Below, piece after piece: positions 29,923-38,860 of a DNA stretch of 64,000 nucleotides. The stretch lies in the NCBI GenBank assembly GCA_014799805.1, contig JAAVHJ010000004.1, positions 26,025 to 90,024 on the forward strand, in the 5' to 3' direction. Each line of letters starts with the position of its first letter. Position 1 is the stretch's first letter. Both the position numbers and the translations under genes were made by a program. Below the pieces are notes generated by a model. It searched no databases and had not been told where the DNA came from. It saw only the letters and a program-made list of their open reading frames with translations. The DNA is from Ruminococcus sp. GTDB lineage: Bacteria; Bacillota; Clostridia; Oscillospirales; Ruminococcaceae.

Positions 29923-31272
29923 TTATTGTTGTTCATCGGGTACTGAAAATACACTGTCTTGTAACACTTGTATATTCGCATTGAAATCTACTTGTAATAC
30001 AGACTGTCCATCAATATCTGCTGGCGTATAAGTCCCAGAAGCAGGAATTTGTAATTGTTCAATCTCATAAGAAACAGCAAACGGTACACGCAAAGATAAG
30101 AAATATAATTCTGCTGTAGACATATTTGCCCCTAAATTAGGCAGTGCAGAAGAAATTAATTCTGGCACAGCTGTTGCCATTTTGGATTTTGCATTCTGAA
30201 AAATCTGCGTCATAACTTCCCTTTGTCTGGAAGTTCTTTCAAAATCAGCATTGCCTACATAACGGATTCTGGCATAAGATAACGCCTGTTTGCCGTTTAG
30301 AATATATTTTCCGCCTTTTTCCAGAAAATCAGAAAAAATATCATCTCCAGCAAGAGAATTTACTTCACTTTGCAAAATAACATTTAACGCTTCTGCTTCT
30401 GCATCAGAAACATCAATTTCCACACCGCCGAATGCATCAATAATTTTAGCAAAGCCCATAAAGCTAACACATAAATAATCATCAATGCTAATATCATAAT
30501 TTAATTCCAACGTATCCATAAGTAATTCTGCACCGCCAAAAGAATAAGCGGCATTTAATTTATGATTACCATAATTAGGAATTTCTACATAGGCATCACG
30601 CATAAAAGAAGTTAAATAAATTTTCTGTGTTCTGGAATTCAGGGATAATAACAAAATTGTATCAGAGCGACCACGTTCCGTTGTAATATCTCTTGCATCA
30701 GTGCCAATTAATAAAATACTCTGCACATAGCCTGCATCTAACGTCCCAGAAGTAATAGTTCTTTCACCTTTGGGAATTTTTTCTAATTTACTGATTAACA
30801 GCAATGCAATTGCCGAATAGATTCCAAAAACAATCGCAACTAAAACAATTAGTTTTCGCACAAGACGATTCAGAAAACCACCACCATGAGATTTTTTCTT
30901 TTTTTTAGATTGATTAGATTTCTTTACAACCTGTTTTCCTTGCTGATAATTTTTTTTCTTTTTCTGTGTGTGATTTCTGGGGGCAGATTTTTTCATATTT
31001 GTGTGTTCCTGCCTCCAATCTGCATTATCATATTCTTCATAAGCACCATATCCGAAATTTTCTTCCTCTTCATACGCATTATCATTTTCAAATTCTTCAT
31101 GAACAGGACGAACCTGTTGCATTTTCACTGTATCATTCAAACTTTGTTCTGACTGGTTCGCCGTATTATGATTAACACGTCTTAATTCAGGAACTGCATT
31201 CTGCAATTCTGGATAATCCTGAGATAATTTTCTTGGTCTTGGCAAATCCGCATTACGTTCTGATTCTTTCAT
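29923..31272 (-). CDS. LytR-CpsA-Psr (LCP) family protein
   Basis: A 449-residue membrane protein predicted to transfer polyprenyl-linked glycopolymers to peptidoglycan. A long cytoplasmic N-terminal region (1-138), acidic then strongly Lys-rich, precedes one membrane span (about 140-161). The extracellular LCP domain follows with IGTDARDITTERGRSDTI, FMRDAYVEIPNYGNHKLNAAYSFGG and QALSYARIRYVGNADFERTSRQRE, including the conserved Arg/Asp residues of the active site. It lies 19 bases after the P-type-ATPase-like gene and 11 bases before the TPM lipoprotein gene. Confidence 0.94.
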   Translation of the reverse strand: MKESERNADLPRPRKLSQDYPELQNAVPELRRVNHNTANQSEQSLNDTVKMQQVRPVHEEFENDNAYEEEENFGYGAYEEYDNADWRQEHTNMKKSAPRNHTQKKKKNYQQGKQVVKKSNQSKKKKKSHGGGFLNRLVRKLIVLVAIVFGIYSAIALLLISKLEKIPKGERTITSGTLDAGYVQSILLIGTDARDITTERGRSDTILLLSLNSRTQKIYLTSFMRDAYVEIPNYGNHKLNAAYSFGGAELLMDTLELNYDISIDDYLCVSFMGFAKIIDAFGGVEIDVSDAEAEALNVILQSEVNSLAGDDIFSDFLEKGGKYILNGKQALSYARIRYVGNADFERTSRQREVMTQIFQNAKSKMATAVPELISSALPNLGANMSTAELYFLSLRVPFAVSYEIEQLQIPASGTYTPADIDGQSVLQVDFNANIQVLQDSVFSVPDEQQ

Positions 31273-31291
31273 GCAAATGCCCCCTTTAATT

Positions 31292-33664
31292 TTAATATAA
31301 TCGCCGAATATTTACACATAAAACAGTTAATAATGCTGTTGCTGTCTGCAAAATCATCATCCAACTAGAAGTAATTCCCAAATGCAACAAAGGCTCCATT
31401 AAGACCAGAGCAACCCCTATCAAAAGTGTAACAGCCTGCACAAAAATCCCAATTAATGCAGCATTACGGACAACTTTTGTTGCAATTATCAACTGTGTTA
31501 CGTTACTAAAATCATTCGTACAAGCCATAGAAGCACTCATTTCTTTCACAGGTGTTGTTTCTTCCTGATACATACCACGCATTTTAGCAGGAATAATTTT
31601 AATCATATCCTGTGGAATTTCAAACAGTGATGAAATTTTCGGCAATGTAATCATTGGGTCAACACTATGCAGAACAAAACACATATTATGACGCATTGCT
31701 TGTTTCACCCATGATTTGACAATCTTATCCGCATGAAGCTCTACGACAAATAAAGCTGATAAATTACCAGAAATAGACAAATAAATTGCTTCTTTCTCTT
31801 CGCCGACAAGTTCTGCTTCTTTATTTTTTGAAGGCACCCCCTCAATTCTGTGACTAATCATTAATTCACGATTGCCTAATAATACACGCTGATTATGAAT
31901 CCAGCCGCAAAGCCCCAGAGAATCTTCATAAATATAATTTTCTACTGGATATAATTGATATTCTTTGTTTTTCAACACTTCATCAAAAATATGACTAAAT
32001 GCACTGCCTGCATATTTTGCAAGACTTGCCGCAGATAGAAGCGTTTCATCTGATTTTACATTAGAATACATTTTAACACCATGTAGCTGCACAGAACCAA
32101 CAGGGAACATAGACGCAGCGTCTAGCATAAGCGCATTTGTGTCATAAAAATCATCAATACTTTGATAACCAAGTAATAATGCCCCTGAACTTGACAATTT
32201 TCTAGTAGCTTTAAACAAAGGCAGATTGACGACAAGCGTAATCGCAACACAGCCACAAGCAACAGAAAACATAGAAAATAAGCTCACAGCATAGCTAATA
32301 CCACCCTGTCTGAAAATTGCCATAATAATAGATGCGACTAACGAAAAAATACAGCTGGCAGGTGCTGCATAATGACAAAATTGGTCTGCCATATCTGCTG
32401 AATATGTATATCTTCTGAAATCTTTCAAAGAATCTGTTTTCTTCATAGATGCCATCACAGGGAAGTCATTCAGCACACCTCTTGCAAGAGATTCCGCACG
32501 GCGTTCATCTTCTACAATCTGTAAGCCATAACAATCAAATCGTTTCGATGCAACTTTTAAATTTATTTCTTCACGGTCAATAATCAGTAACTTTCCCATT
32601 GTATGCAATGCTAAAATAAAAATTGCACACGGCATAAAATAATGTGCCAATAATTCTGTACGCACACCAAAAACACCTAAAAAAGCATCTAATAAACAGG
32701 AAAATAATGCCACTGTTGCCAAACTATCCGTATCTGCACGAAATTGTATTAATCTAGTAAAACCGTTTTTCAGTGCTGGCACACAGACAGAACCTGCTGC
32801 CAATCCCAATAATAACACCATAAGAGAAATTAAATTTTCTGGAATACTATCCAGCCACACAAAATGAAATACATGTCTCATAGACAAAAGTCCACTGAGA
32901 AACATAGCAACCATTAATGCTAACATTCTGAAAAAAATAGCACTTCTGAGTTCTTTAATATCTGACTGAATTTCAGCTGTATTTTCCAGTTTCATCATAT
33001 CAGAAATTTTCTGACGCCGGCGTGTTTCTTCTTCTGCTTCTTCTGGTGTACGTCTGATTTTTACATCTAGTGCATCTGCTGTTGTATTTTTCAAATTAGA
33101 AGCACTTAAATCAAGACTTGTCTGTTCTGCTCTTGGTGCTGGATTTACATCAACAGGCTGAACAGGTTCTTGTGGTGGCGGCACAGCAACTGGCACAATA
33201 TCACGCAAATCTAAATGCAATGTTTCTGTTGCAATGGCTGTGACATCATGTTGTCTCAAAGACCGTTTACGCCTTTTATATTTTTTGGCATTATGAATCT
33301 GTGTATAAATATATTCGCCCTCTGGTCGTTCTCTCTCATAAGTATAATTTTCTTCCTCATAATCAGAATTCCTGCCTTTTTTAAAATTTTTTTTACTTTT
33401 TTCTGCTTCTCTGGCACGAGTCGAATCACTCATACGGCGAATCTTAGAAGTCGTATCATAAACATTTTCCTGTTTCTTATCTGGTTTATCAGACGGTTCT
33501 GTATTTCTTACAGGCATTGCATCTGTTGTAGATTCAATAAAAGAAACTCTTGTACGACTGGATTCCATTTCATGACGTTCTTCTTCCGATGGTTTCCTGA
33601 AAACTAATTTTTCTTTCACTGGCTGTTGGTCTGTTATATCTGTATAGTCTTTTTCTTTTTTCAT
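31292..33664 (-). CDS. P-type ATPase-like protein lacking catalytic motifs (pseudo-ATPase)
   Basis: A 790-residue membrane protein. A disordered, charged cytoplasmic tail covers about 1-235. About eight hydrophobic segments follow in a P1B-like arrangement, with a cytoplasmic domain at about 500-725. The phosphorylation-site region reads LMLDAASMFPVG: D515 is kept but KTGT is replaced. The nucleotide-domain-like motif GWIHNQRVLLGNRELM (587-602) is recognisable. The region expected to carry TGD reads FVLHSVDP, GDGxND is absent, and no TGE loop is seen. It therefore cannot be a conventional pump. It is embedded between rlmB and LCP genes, so an envelope regulatory or scaffold role is possible. 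Confidence 0.75.
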   Translation of the reverse strand: MKKEKDYTDITDQQPVKEKLVFRKPSEEERHEMESSRTRVSFIESTTDAMPVRNTEPSDKPDKKQENVYDTTSKIRRMSDSTRAREAEKSKKNFKKGRNSDYEEENYTYERERPEGEYIYTQIHNAKKYKRRKRSLRQHDVTAIATETLHLDLRDIVPVAVPPPQEPVQPVDVNPAPRAEQTSLDLSASNLKNTTADALDVKIRRTPEEAEEETRRRQKISDMMKLENTAEIQSDIKELRSAIFFRMLALMVAMFLSGLLSMRHVFHFVWLDSIPENLISLMVLLLGLAAGSVCVPALKNGFTRLIQFRADTDSLATVALFSCLLDAFLGVFGVRTELLAHYFMPCAIFILALHTMGKLLIIDREEINLKVASKRFDCYGLQIVEDERRAESLARGVLNDFPVMASMKKTDSLKDFRRYTYSADMADQFCHYAAPASCIFSLVASIIMAIFRQGGISYAVSLFSMFSVACGCVAITLVVNLPLFKATRKLSSSGALLLGYQSIDDFYDTNALMLDAASMFPVGSVQLHGVKMYSNVKSDETLLSAASLAKYAGSAFSHIFDEVLKNKEYQLYPVENYIYEDSLGLCGWIHNQRVLLGNRELMISHRIEGVPSKNKEAELVGEEKEAIYLSISGNLSALFVVELHADKIVKSWVKQAMRHNMCFVLHSVDPMITLPKISSLFEIPQDMIKIIPAKMRGMYQEETTPVKEMSASMACTNDFSNVTQLIIATKVVRNAALIGIFVQAVTLLIGVALVLMEPLLHLGITSSWMMILQTATALLTVLCVNIRRLY

Positions 33665-33707
33665 GAATATAATTCTCCTATTTGATTGTTATCCAGATAT
33701 TTTCAAA

Positions 33708-34448
33708 TTATTTACCTGTCAGCATTTTTTGTCTGACAACTTCATACATAAAAATACCTGCGGCAACAGAAGCATTCAAAGAAGTAATTTTTCCAAACAT
33801 GGGCAATTTTACTAAAAAATCGCATTTTTCTTTTATTAATCTGCTCATGCCAAATCCCTCTGAACCAATGACAAGTGCAACTGCACCGCCAAAATCTGTT
33901 TCAGTATATACACTGCCATTCATATCTGTTCCATAAATCCAAATATTTTCTTTTTTCAATCTATCAATTGTCGCTCCCAAATTAGAAACCCTTGCAACAG
34001 GCAACCAATTGACAGCTCCTGCTGATGTTTTATATACCGTTGGTGTGAGCATAGCACTTCTTCTTTTGGGAATAATCACACCATCTGCCCCAGCCGTTTC
34101 AGCCGTTCTGATAATTGCCCCCAAATTATGTGGGTCTTCAATTTCATCACAAATAATTAAAAATGGCTTTGTACCTTTTTTTTGAGAAACTGCTAATAAA
34201 TCATCTACTGTTACATAACCAGCACATGCACCAAAAGCAATTACGCCCTGATGCACACCGCCCTCTGCGATTTGTGATAATTTCTGTTCGCTCACTGTTT
34301 TAATCACAATATTTTTTTCTTTGGCAAGTTTCATAATTTCGCCCAGACCATTTGCATGATTAATATAAATCATATCAATTGGCTGTTCACTCCGCAAAGC
34401 CTCACGGACAGGATTTTTTCCGATTATCATATTTTCTTTTTCAGGCAT
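33708..34448 (-). CDS. rlmB: 23S rRNA 2'-O-ribose methyltransferase (TrmH/SpoU family)
   Basis: A 246-residue SPOUT methyltransferase. It has the N-terminal substrate-binding domain (IIGKNPVREALRSEQPI) and the three knot motifs CDEIEDPHNLGAIIRTAE, ALVIGSEGFGMSRLI and LPMFGKITSLNASVAAGIFMYE. It is predicted to methylate 23S rRNA G2251 (RlmB type); other SpoU targets cannot be excluded. Its promoter is at 34500-34528. It heads an operon continuing into the P-type-ATPase-like gene after 43 bases. Confidence 0.92.
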   Translation of the reverse strand: MPEKENMIIGKNPVREALRSEQPIDMIYINHANGLGEIMKLAKEKNIVIKTVSEQKLSQIAEGGVHQGVIAFGACAGYVTVDDLLAVSQKKGTKPFLIICDEIEDPHNLGAIIRTAETAGADGVIIPKRRSAMLTPTVYKTSAGAVNWLPVARVSNLGATIDRLKKENIWIYGTDMNGSVYTETDFGGAVALVIGSEGFGMSRLIKEKCDFLVKLPMFGKITSLNASVAAGIFMYEVVRQKMLTGK

Positions 34449-34499
34449 AAAATCACCTTTCTAAATTAATTTTAAATCCAACAGGATGATACTTAATTT

Positions 34500-34528
34500 A
34501 TTATATCATAATAATTCAGAAAACACAA
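34500..34528 (-). promoter_or_regulatory. promoter of the rlmB operon
   Basis: Minus strand: TTGTGT (34523-34528), 17-base spacer with TATGA, TATAAT (34500-34505). The -35 box is imperfect. Confidence 0.65.
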
Positions 34529-34576
34529 GACCTTTTTATAGCAGGAATTAAAATTTCTGCACGGAAAATAAAATTT

Positions 34577-34825
34577 TTATTTCCAAAAATAGAAAATTAG
34601 CCAACATATTACACTTGCACTAACAGCTCCCATTAGAAACAGCAACCAACTTTTATCAATTTTTTTCTTTTTTTCACTGGTATTAAAATAATCCAATGTT
34701 TCCATTTGTGCAATATGCAATGGAACTTCATTGACATCTGGTTTTAAATATAAAACCGCACGTTCAAAATAAGCACTATCTGGACGATTGATTTCAATTA
34801 CTTTCTTATTAACGCCTTTAATCAT
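34577..34825 (-). CDS. small tail-anchored membrane protein (82 aa)
   Basis: Not recognised. The cytoplasmic part (about 1-58) ends in a Lys-rich patch and is followed by a single C-terminal membrane span (about 60-80: WLLFLMGAVSASVICWLIFYF). A strong AGGAGG binding site precedes the ATG. It stands alone between the rlmB promoter and the terminator of the prepilin gene. Topology suggests N-terminus in. Confidence 0.7.
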   Translation of the reverse strand: MIKGVNKKVIEINRPDSAYFERAVLYLKPDVNEVPLHIAQMETLDYFNTSEKKKKIDKSWLLFLMGAVSASVICWLIFYFWK

Positions 34826-34904
34826 CGTACAACCTCCTAAAAATTACTGCTATTATCAATATGAGCAGAAATTTTTGGATTATGCAAAACAGTAATTAAT
34901 ATAA

Positions 34905-34930
34905 AAAGCCGGCAAAACTTACCGACTTTT
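34905..34930 (-). terminator. intrinsic terminator of the first prepilin gene
   Basis: Minus-strand stem AGTCGG/CCGGCT (34907-34912 with 34922-34927) followed by TTTTTAT. Confidence 0.7.
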
Positions 34931-34959
34931 TTTACTATCTCAATTTTTCAAATAAACAA

Positions 34960-35571
34960 TTAATACTGGTCACAAACCCATTTAATACTTTCGCTATCAG
35001 TACCTGCTGTCGTTCCTCTAATCCAATCTCTATAAACTCTGTTAGAACGTTCTGACGCAAATGTTCTATTAGAAGAATAATATCCTACTAAATCCGTTGT
35101 CTGATTATCTGCTGCAACGCACCCTTGCACAATATAATTATCCACACAAACAGCCCAACTAATATTTTCTGCATTAGAAACAGTAATATTGACAGCATCT
35201 ACCACTTCTTGAAACGCTGGATTCGCACTGGAATCCACATCAATATAAACACCATAGGCATTACTATAACCTGCTGTTCCAGTTGTTCCATCATAAAAAA
35301 CCAATGCAAACCCATCAAACGGACTTCTTTCATTTGCCAGAATCGACCCTGTCGCTGTACGGTCTCTGCTGATATATTTCTGCACAGCCGTTTGTGAAGC
35401 ATTATAAACCATCTTTGCATTAGAATTTGCAGCTTTGATTCTTGATTTTGTATAATATGCCGACATAGTAGGTGCAAGAATCCCTGCCAGCACACCAATA
35501 ATTGCAATCACAATAATTAATTCAATTAATGTAAAACCTTTTAAACGGTTATTCTGTCTTTTCATTTTCAT
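34960..35571 (-). CDS. type IV prepilin-like protein (203 aa)
   Basis: The class III leader ends in a basic stretch, KRQNNRLKG, immediately before FTLIELIIVIAIIGVLAGI. Prepilin peptidase cleavage is expected between G and F, with the conserved Glu at +5. After the hydrophobic helix comes a globular domain with two cysteines near the end (CVDNYIVQGC) and a third at KWVCDQY. It has its own promoter and terminator. No pilus ATPase, platform protein or prepilin peptidase is in the window, so the assembly machinery must be elsewhere. Confidence 0.88.
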   Translation of the reverse strand: MKMKRQNNRLKGFTLIELIIVIAIIGVLAGILAPTMSAYYTKSRIKAANSNAKMVYNASQTAVQKYISRDRTATGSILANERSPFDGFALVFYDGTTGTAGYSNAYGVYIDVDSSANPAFQEVVDAVNITVSNAENISWAVCVDNYIVQGCVAADNQTTDLVGYYSSNRTFASERSNRVYRDWIRGTTAGTDSESIKWVCDQY

Positions 35572-35636
35572 AACCCCTCACGATATAAACTGTCTGAATC
35601 ATGTTTATTTTTGTTCATGAAATATTCATTTATTAT

Positions 35637-35665
35637 AGTATAACATGTTCTGACCCAATTGTCAA
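35637..35665 (-). promoter_or_regulatory. sigma-A promoter of the first prepilin gene
   Basis: Minus strand: TTGACA (35660-35665), 17-base spacer with CATGT, TATACT (35637-35642). Confidence 0.85.
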
Positions 35666-35735
35666 CAGATTTTCTGCTTTTTTTAAATGGCAGGATTGAC
35701 AAAAATGCGCATTAATTTTTGTTTATATTTCATAC

Positions 35736-36242
35736 TTATGGACGTGTTGTCCAGTTTCCACTTTCAGCAAAATAAATTGCTTTTTCAAAACTAAAATCTG
35801 TTTCATGCTTTTCATTATTTGCTGTTGGATATGTACCAACATAGACATCATTTTCTGATGATTTGATACAAGCACCAGTTACAACACTATTTTCTATTCT
35901 AATTGCCCATATTTTGCCTTGAACTCTATCATAGTACTGATAAATATAATTGCAAACATCTGCTTCATAAGTCAAACCCTCAGAACTATGGCTATTATAA
36001 ATCGCTTGACTGGTATAAATACCTGTTGTGATAGGCGTTGTGACATCACGCTCACGGCACGCTGTCATTCCCGCATTATATAACGACTTGGCTGTAGAAT
36101 TCGCAGAAGAAAATTTAGCTTTTGAAACGCACCCCAACATAGACGGCACTAAAATTCCTGCCAAAACACCAATAATTGTAATAACTACAATTAATTCTAT
36201 CAGTGTAAAACCTTTTAAATAATATACTCTTTTTTTCCCCAT
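35736..36242 (-). CDS. type IV prepilin-like protein (168 aa)
   Basis: Starts MGKKRVYYLKG followed by FTLIELIVVITIIGVLAGI, a canonical class III signal with G/F cleavage and Glu at +5. The helix is near-identical to that of the downstream prepilin while the globular domains differ. The residues SKAKFSSANSTAKSLYNAG align with the equivalent SRIKAANSNAKMVYNAS, indicating an old duplication. It has a separate promoter (36318-36346). Could be a pseudopilin of a type II-like or competence system. Confidence 0.88.
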   Translation of the reverse strand: MGKKRVYYLKGFTLIELIVVITIIGVLAGILVPSMLGCVSKAKFSSANSTAKSLYNAGMTACRERDVTTPITTGIYTSQAIYNSHSSEGLTYEADVCNYIYQYYDRVQGKIWAIRIENSVVTGACIKSSENDVYVGTYPTANNEKHETDFSFEKAIYFAESGNWTTRP

Positions 36243-36317
36243 AAAAACGCTCCTTTCTTAATCAATACCATTCTCTTAATCAGAGCGCATTTATCAACAC
36301 TGCTATTTCATGAAATT

Positions 36318-36346
36318 ATTATAGCATATCGTTCATAATTTGTCAA
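36318..36346 (-). promoter_or_regulatory. sigma-A promoter of the second prepilin gene
   Basis: Minus strand: TTGACA (36341-36346), 17-base spacer with TATGC, TATAAT (36318-36323). Confidence 0.88.
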
Positions 36347-36388
36347 TAGTTTTTTTAAAAAAAACCTAAAATAAACACTTCAAAATAG

Positions 36389-36417
36389 TTGCCATTTTTT
36401 ATCTGGAATGTTATAAT
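36389..36417 (+). promoter_or_regulatory. sigma-A promoter of the OppA-like gene
   Basis: TTGCCA (36389-36394), 17-base spacer with AATGT, TATAAT (36412-36417). Divergent from the prepilin promoter 43 bases away. Confidence 0.8.
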
Positions 36418-36474
36418 AATATATAAGCTGATTTTTCAAGATAGATAGAATAAAATAACAAAAAAGGAGAACTT

Positions 36475-38112
36475 ATGAAACGCTTACTATCGAAAATTAC
36501 TAGTCTTTTTCTGATTGCAGAATTTTTATTCCTGCTAACAGCATGTTCTAAACAAGAAGATACAGGAACAGGCTATTTATTCACCTGCACACTTTCCAGC
36601 AATCCAGAATGCATTGACCCGCAGTACACAGCTAATGAAAATGCAGAAACTGTAATTGCCAACATGATGGAAGGATTATTGCAACTTGACGCCTATGGTA
36701 GAATTATATTAGCTGGAGCTGACAGCTATGAAATTTCAGATGACGGCTTAACGTATCAATTTAAATTAAAAAATAATTGCTATTGGTACCGTGCAGGCAT
36801 GGAGGAAAAAGACGCAAAGCCTGTAACTTCCAAAGATTATGTTTTTGCATTCCGCAGATTACTTGACCCAGATACGAATGCACCACATGCAAGTGATTTT
36901 CTTTGCATTCAAAATGCTTCTGATATATTAGCTGGAAAACAAAAAACTGAAAAATTAGGCGTTTCTGCACCTGATGGGGGAACTGTTATTTTTAAACTGG
37001 AATATCCAAACGAAGAATTTTTATTATTATTAACACAAAACTGTGCTGTCCCTTGCAATGAAGATTTTTTTCTTTCCACCAAAGGACGTTATGGATTAAG
37101 TGAAGATACGATATTATGCAATGGTGCATTTTATTTAACAAAATGGGCTTACGATGATTATGGCAGTGGTAATTTTTTAACATTCCGAAAAAATAATTTA
37201 TATCATGACCCAGACCAAATTGCACCAAGTAGTTTACAATTTAATATTATGCGTTCCCAATCCGAAGTTGATGAAGAATTTTCCAGTAAAAATTCTGATT
37301 GTATTCTGACAACAACTTATCCAACAGCCTATCTTAATTCATCAAATTATACAGTGACTACGAATAGCGTTAGAACATGGGGTTTGATTTTTAATCCTGA
37401 TGACGAAACACTAGAAAATCAACAGCTCCGAAAAGCGCTTGCTAATGGCATTGACAGAGCATCACTTTCTGAACACATGAACCAAAATTTTAAACCTGCT
37501 TACGGCATTATTCCTCCAGCAGTGCAAATTTTAGGACGTTCCTATCGTGAATTATACGCAGATGAACCCTTAGCAATTCCCTATGAACCCGCAGAAGCAG
37601 CTGAATTATTTGACAAACTGGAAATTCCTGTGAATGCTATTAATAACTTAAAAATTCTGATTCCTGATAGTTTTGACAGCAAAGAAACAATTTCAGCAAT
37701 ATGCCAGGAGTGGCAAACAATATTTGGGCAATATATCGGCATTGAAACTGTGCCATATACAGAATATCAACAAAGACTAACAGACGGCGATTACAGCATT
37801 GCACTGTATAGCTTCAAGCCAGAATCTAATAGCTGTGAAAATATATTATATCAATTTTCTGAACAATCTAAATTTTTGGGATTGCATAACCAAGAATTTA
37901 ATCAGATTTTAAATTCTTTTTCCGACTATGAACAATTAACAGATAAATTTATGCTTTATGGCAAAGCAGAAGAAATGATTTTAAATCAACTTGTATTTAT
38001 TCCCTTATTTTACCAAAACTCTTATATGATTCACGCATCTAACAACAAAGAAATCTGGTGTAATCCGTTTTCAAAAGCCATTTATTTCCAAAAAGCAAAG
38101 CATTTTTCCTAA
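36475..38112 (+). CDS. oligopeptide-binding lipoprotein (OppA-like, SBP family 5)
   Basis: A 545-residue exported lipoprotein; the lipobox LLTAC places the acylated cysteine at residue 24. Family 5 hallmarks: CIDPQYTANENAETVIANMMEGLL, then SDDGLTYQFKLKNNCYW with VTSKDYVFAFRRLLDP, and LRKALANGIDRASL. It is predicted to deliver peptides to an ABC importer, but no permease or ATPase genes are adjacent, so it is an orphan binding protein in this window. An AAAGGAGAACTT binding site precedes the ATG. Confidence 0.92.
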   Translation: MKRLLSKITSLFLIAEFLFLLTACSKQEDTGTGYLFTCTLSSNPECIDPQYTANENAETVIANMMEGLLQLDAYGRIILAGADSYEISDDGLTYQFKLKNNCYWYRAGMEEKDAKPVTSKDYVFAFRRLLDPDTNAPHASDFLCIQNASDILAGKQKTEKLGVSAPDGGTVIFKLEYPNEEFLLLLTQNCAVPCNEDFFLSTKGRYGLSEDTILCNGAFYLTKWAYDDYGSGNFLTFRKNNLYHDPDQIAPSSLQFNIMRSQSEVDEEFSSKNSDCILTTTYPTAYLNSSNYTVTTNSVRTWGLIFNPDDETLENQQLRKALANGIDRASLSEHMNQNFKPAYGIIPPAVQILGRSYRELYADEPLAIPYEPAEAAELFDKLEIPVNAINNLKILIPDSFDSKETISAICQEWQTIFGQYIGIETVPYTEYQQRLTDGDYSIALYSFKPESNSCENILYQFSEQSKFLGLHNQEFNQILNSFSDYEQLTDKFMLYGKAEEMILNQLVFIPLFYQNSYMIHASNNKEIWCNPFSKAIYFQKAKHFS

Positions 38113-38191
38113 TTTTTAATTTTTTATTTAGCCAACTTGCACAAATTTTAATACTTTTTCAAAAAAACAATAAAAAATTTGCTTTTTCCTC

Positions 38192-38220
38192 TTGATTTTT
38201 TGATGATTTTATAGTATAAT
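38192..38220 (+). promoter_or_regulatory. sigma-A promoter of the DUF1292 gene and possibly the 6S RNA
   Basis: TTGATT (38192-38197), 17-base spacer, TATAAT (38215-38220). A short hairpin GCCTC/GAGGC lies between it and the AAAGGAG binding site. Confidence 0.75.
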
Positions 38221-38269
38221 AATAACAGATTTACAGCTTGCCTCTCTGGAGGCTGAAAGGAGTTTCATT

Positions 38270-38590
38270 ATGGCGGAAGAAGAATACACACCAGAGATTT
38301 TTACTCTGACAGACGACGAGGGCAACGAACATGAATTTGAACTCATGGATATTATGGAAGATAATGGCATAGTTTATTATGCACTTGTGCCTTATTCAGA
38401 AGACCCTGAAGCAATGATTGAAGAAGATACAGAACTTGTTGTTTTAAAAATGATGGAAGAAAACGGCGAAGAATTCCTTGCTACGATTGACAATGATGAA
38501 GAATATGAACGCATTGGCAATCTTTTCATTCAGCGTATCAGCGAAATGCTGGAAGGCGATGACGAAGAAGCCGAAGCTGACGAAGAATAA
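38270..38590 (+). CDS. DUF1292 family acidic protein
   Basis: A 106-residue very acidic cytoplasmic protein. It matches the DUF1292 (YrzB-like) pattern: FTLTDDEGNEHEFELMDIMEDNGIVYYALVPY, then ELVVLKMMEENGEEFLATIDNDEEYERIG. The molecular function of the family is not known. A GAAAGGAG binding site lies ahead of the ATG. Its stop codon is only about 13 bases before the 6S RNA, with no promoter seen between, so both may come from one transcript. Confidence 0.92.
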   Translation: MAEEEYTPEIFTLTDDEGNEHEFELMDIMEDNGIVYYALVPYSEDPEAMIEEDTELVVLKMMEENGEEFLATIDNDEEYERIGNLFIQRISEMLEGDDEEAEADEE

Positions 38591-38603
38591 TTAATTTATC
38601 AAA

Positions 38604-38812
38604 TTACTGCCTTGTTCGAGTAAATATAGCTATTATAATCCTACAACTATTCTTAGGGAACTTGATGCTCTGACTGAGGATTGCAGACCTCCCGTTTCCA
38701 GTGGAAATTTTTCAGCTGGATTCGGACGTTGGGAGCGAGAGACTTTCAGGCGGGTACCCACCTTGCGGTAACGCTAGGTTTTATTCTCTATATGACGGCA
38801 AGGCGGTTTACT
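38604..38812 (+). ncRNA. ssrS: 6S RNA
   Basis: About 209 bases folding into one long hairpin. The 5' end ACTGCCTTGTTCG pairs with the 3' end CGGCAAGGCGGT, with the TGTTCG next to the closing stem, as in known 6S RNAs (compare GATGTTCG and CGGCATCTCGG in E. coli). The centre (around TTGATGCTCTG and GGGAGCGAGAG) can form the large asymmetric bulge flanked by stems. It is followed directly by an intrinsic terminator. 6S RNA mimics an open promoter and sequesters sigma-A RNA polymerase. No separate promoter was seen, so it may be processed from the DUF1292 transcript. Confidence 0.85.
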
Positions 38813-38822
38813 TAAAAAAATG

Positions 38823-38851
38823 AAAAGCACTTTCTTTTTGAGAGTGCTTTT
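38823..38851. terminator. bidirectional terminator after 6S RNA
   Basis: AAAAGCACT/AGTGCTTTT stem extended inward by two to three pairs, flanked by A and T runs, so it can serve the 6S RNA on plus and the DUF6508 gene on minus. Confidence 0.88.
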
Positions 38852-38860
38852 TATTATATA

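Noticed and set aside
31292-33664. Working heavy-metal P-type pump
   Set aside because: KTGT, TGD, GDGxND and the TGE loop are missing, so pumping by the usual cycle is not possible.
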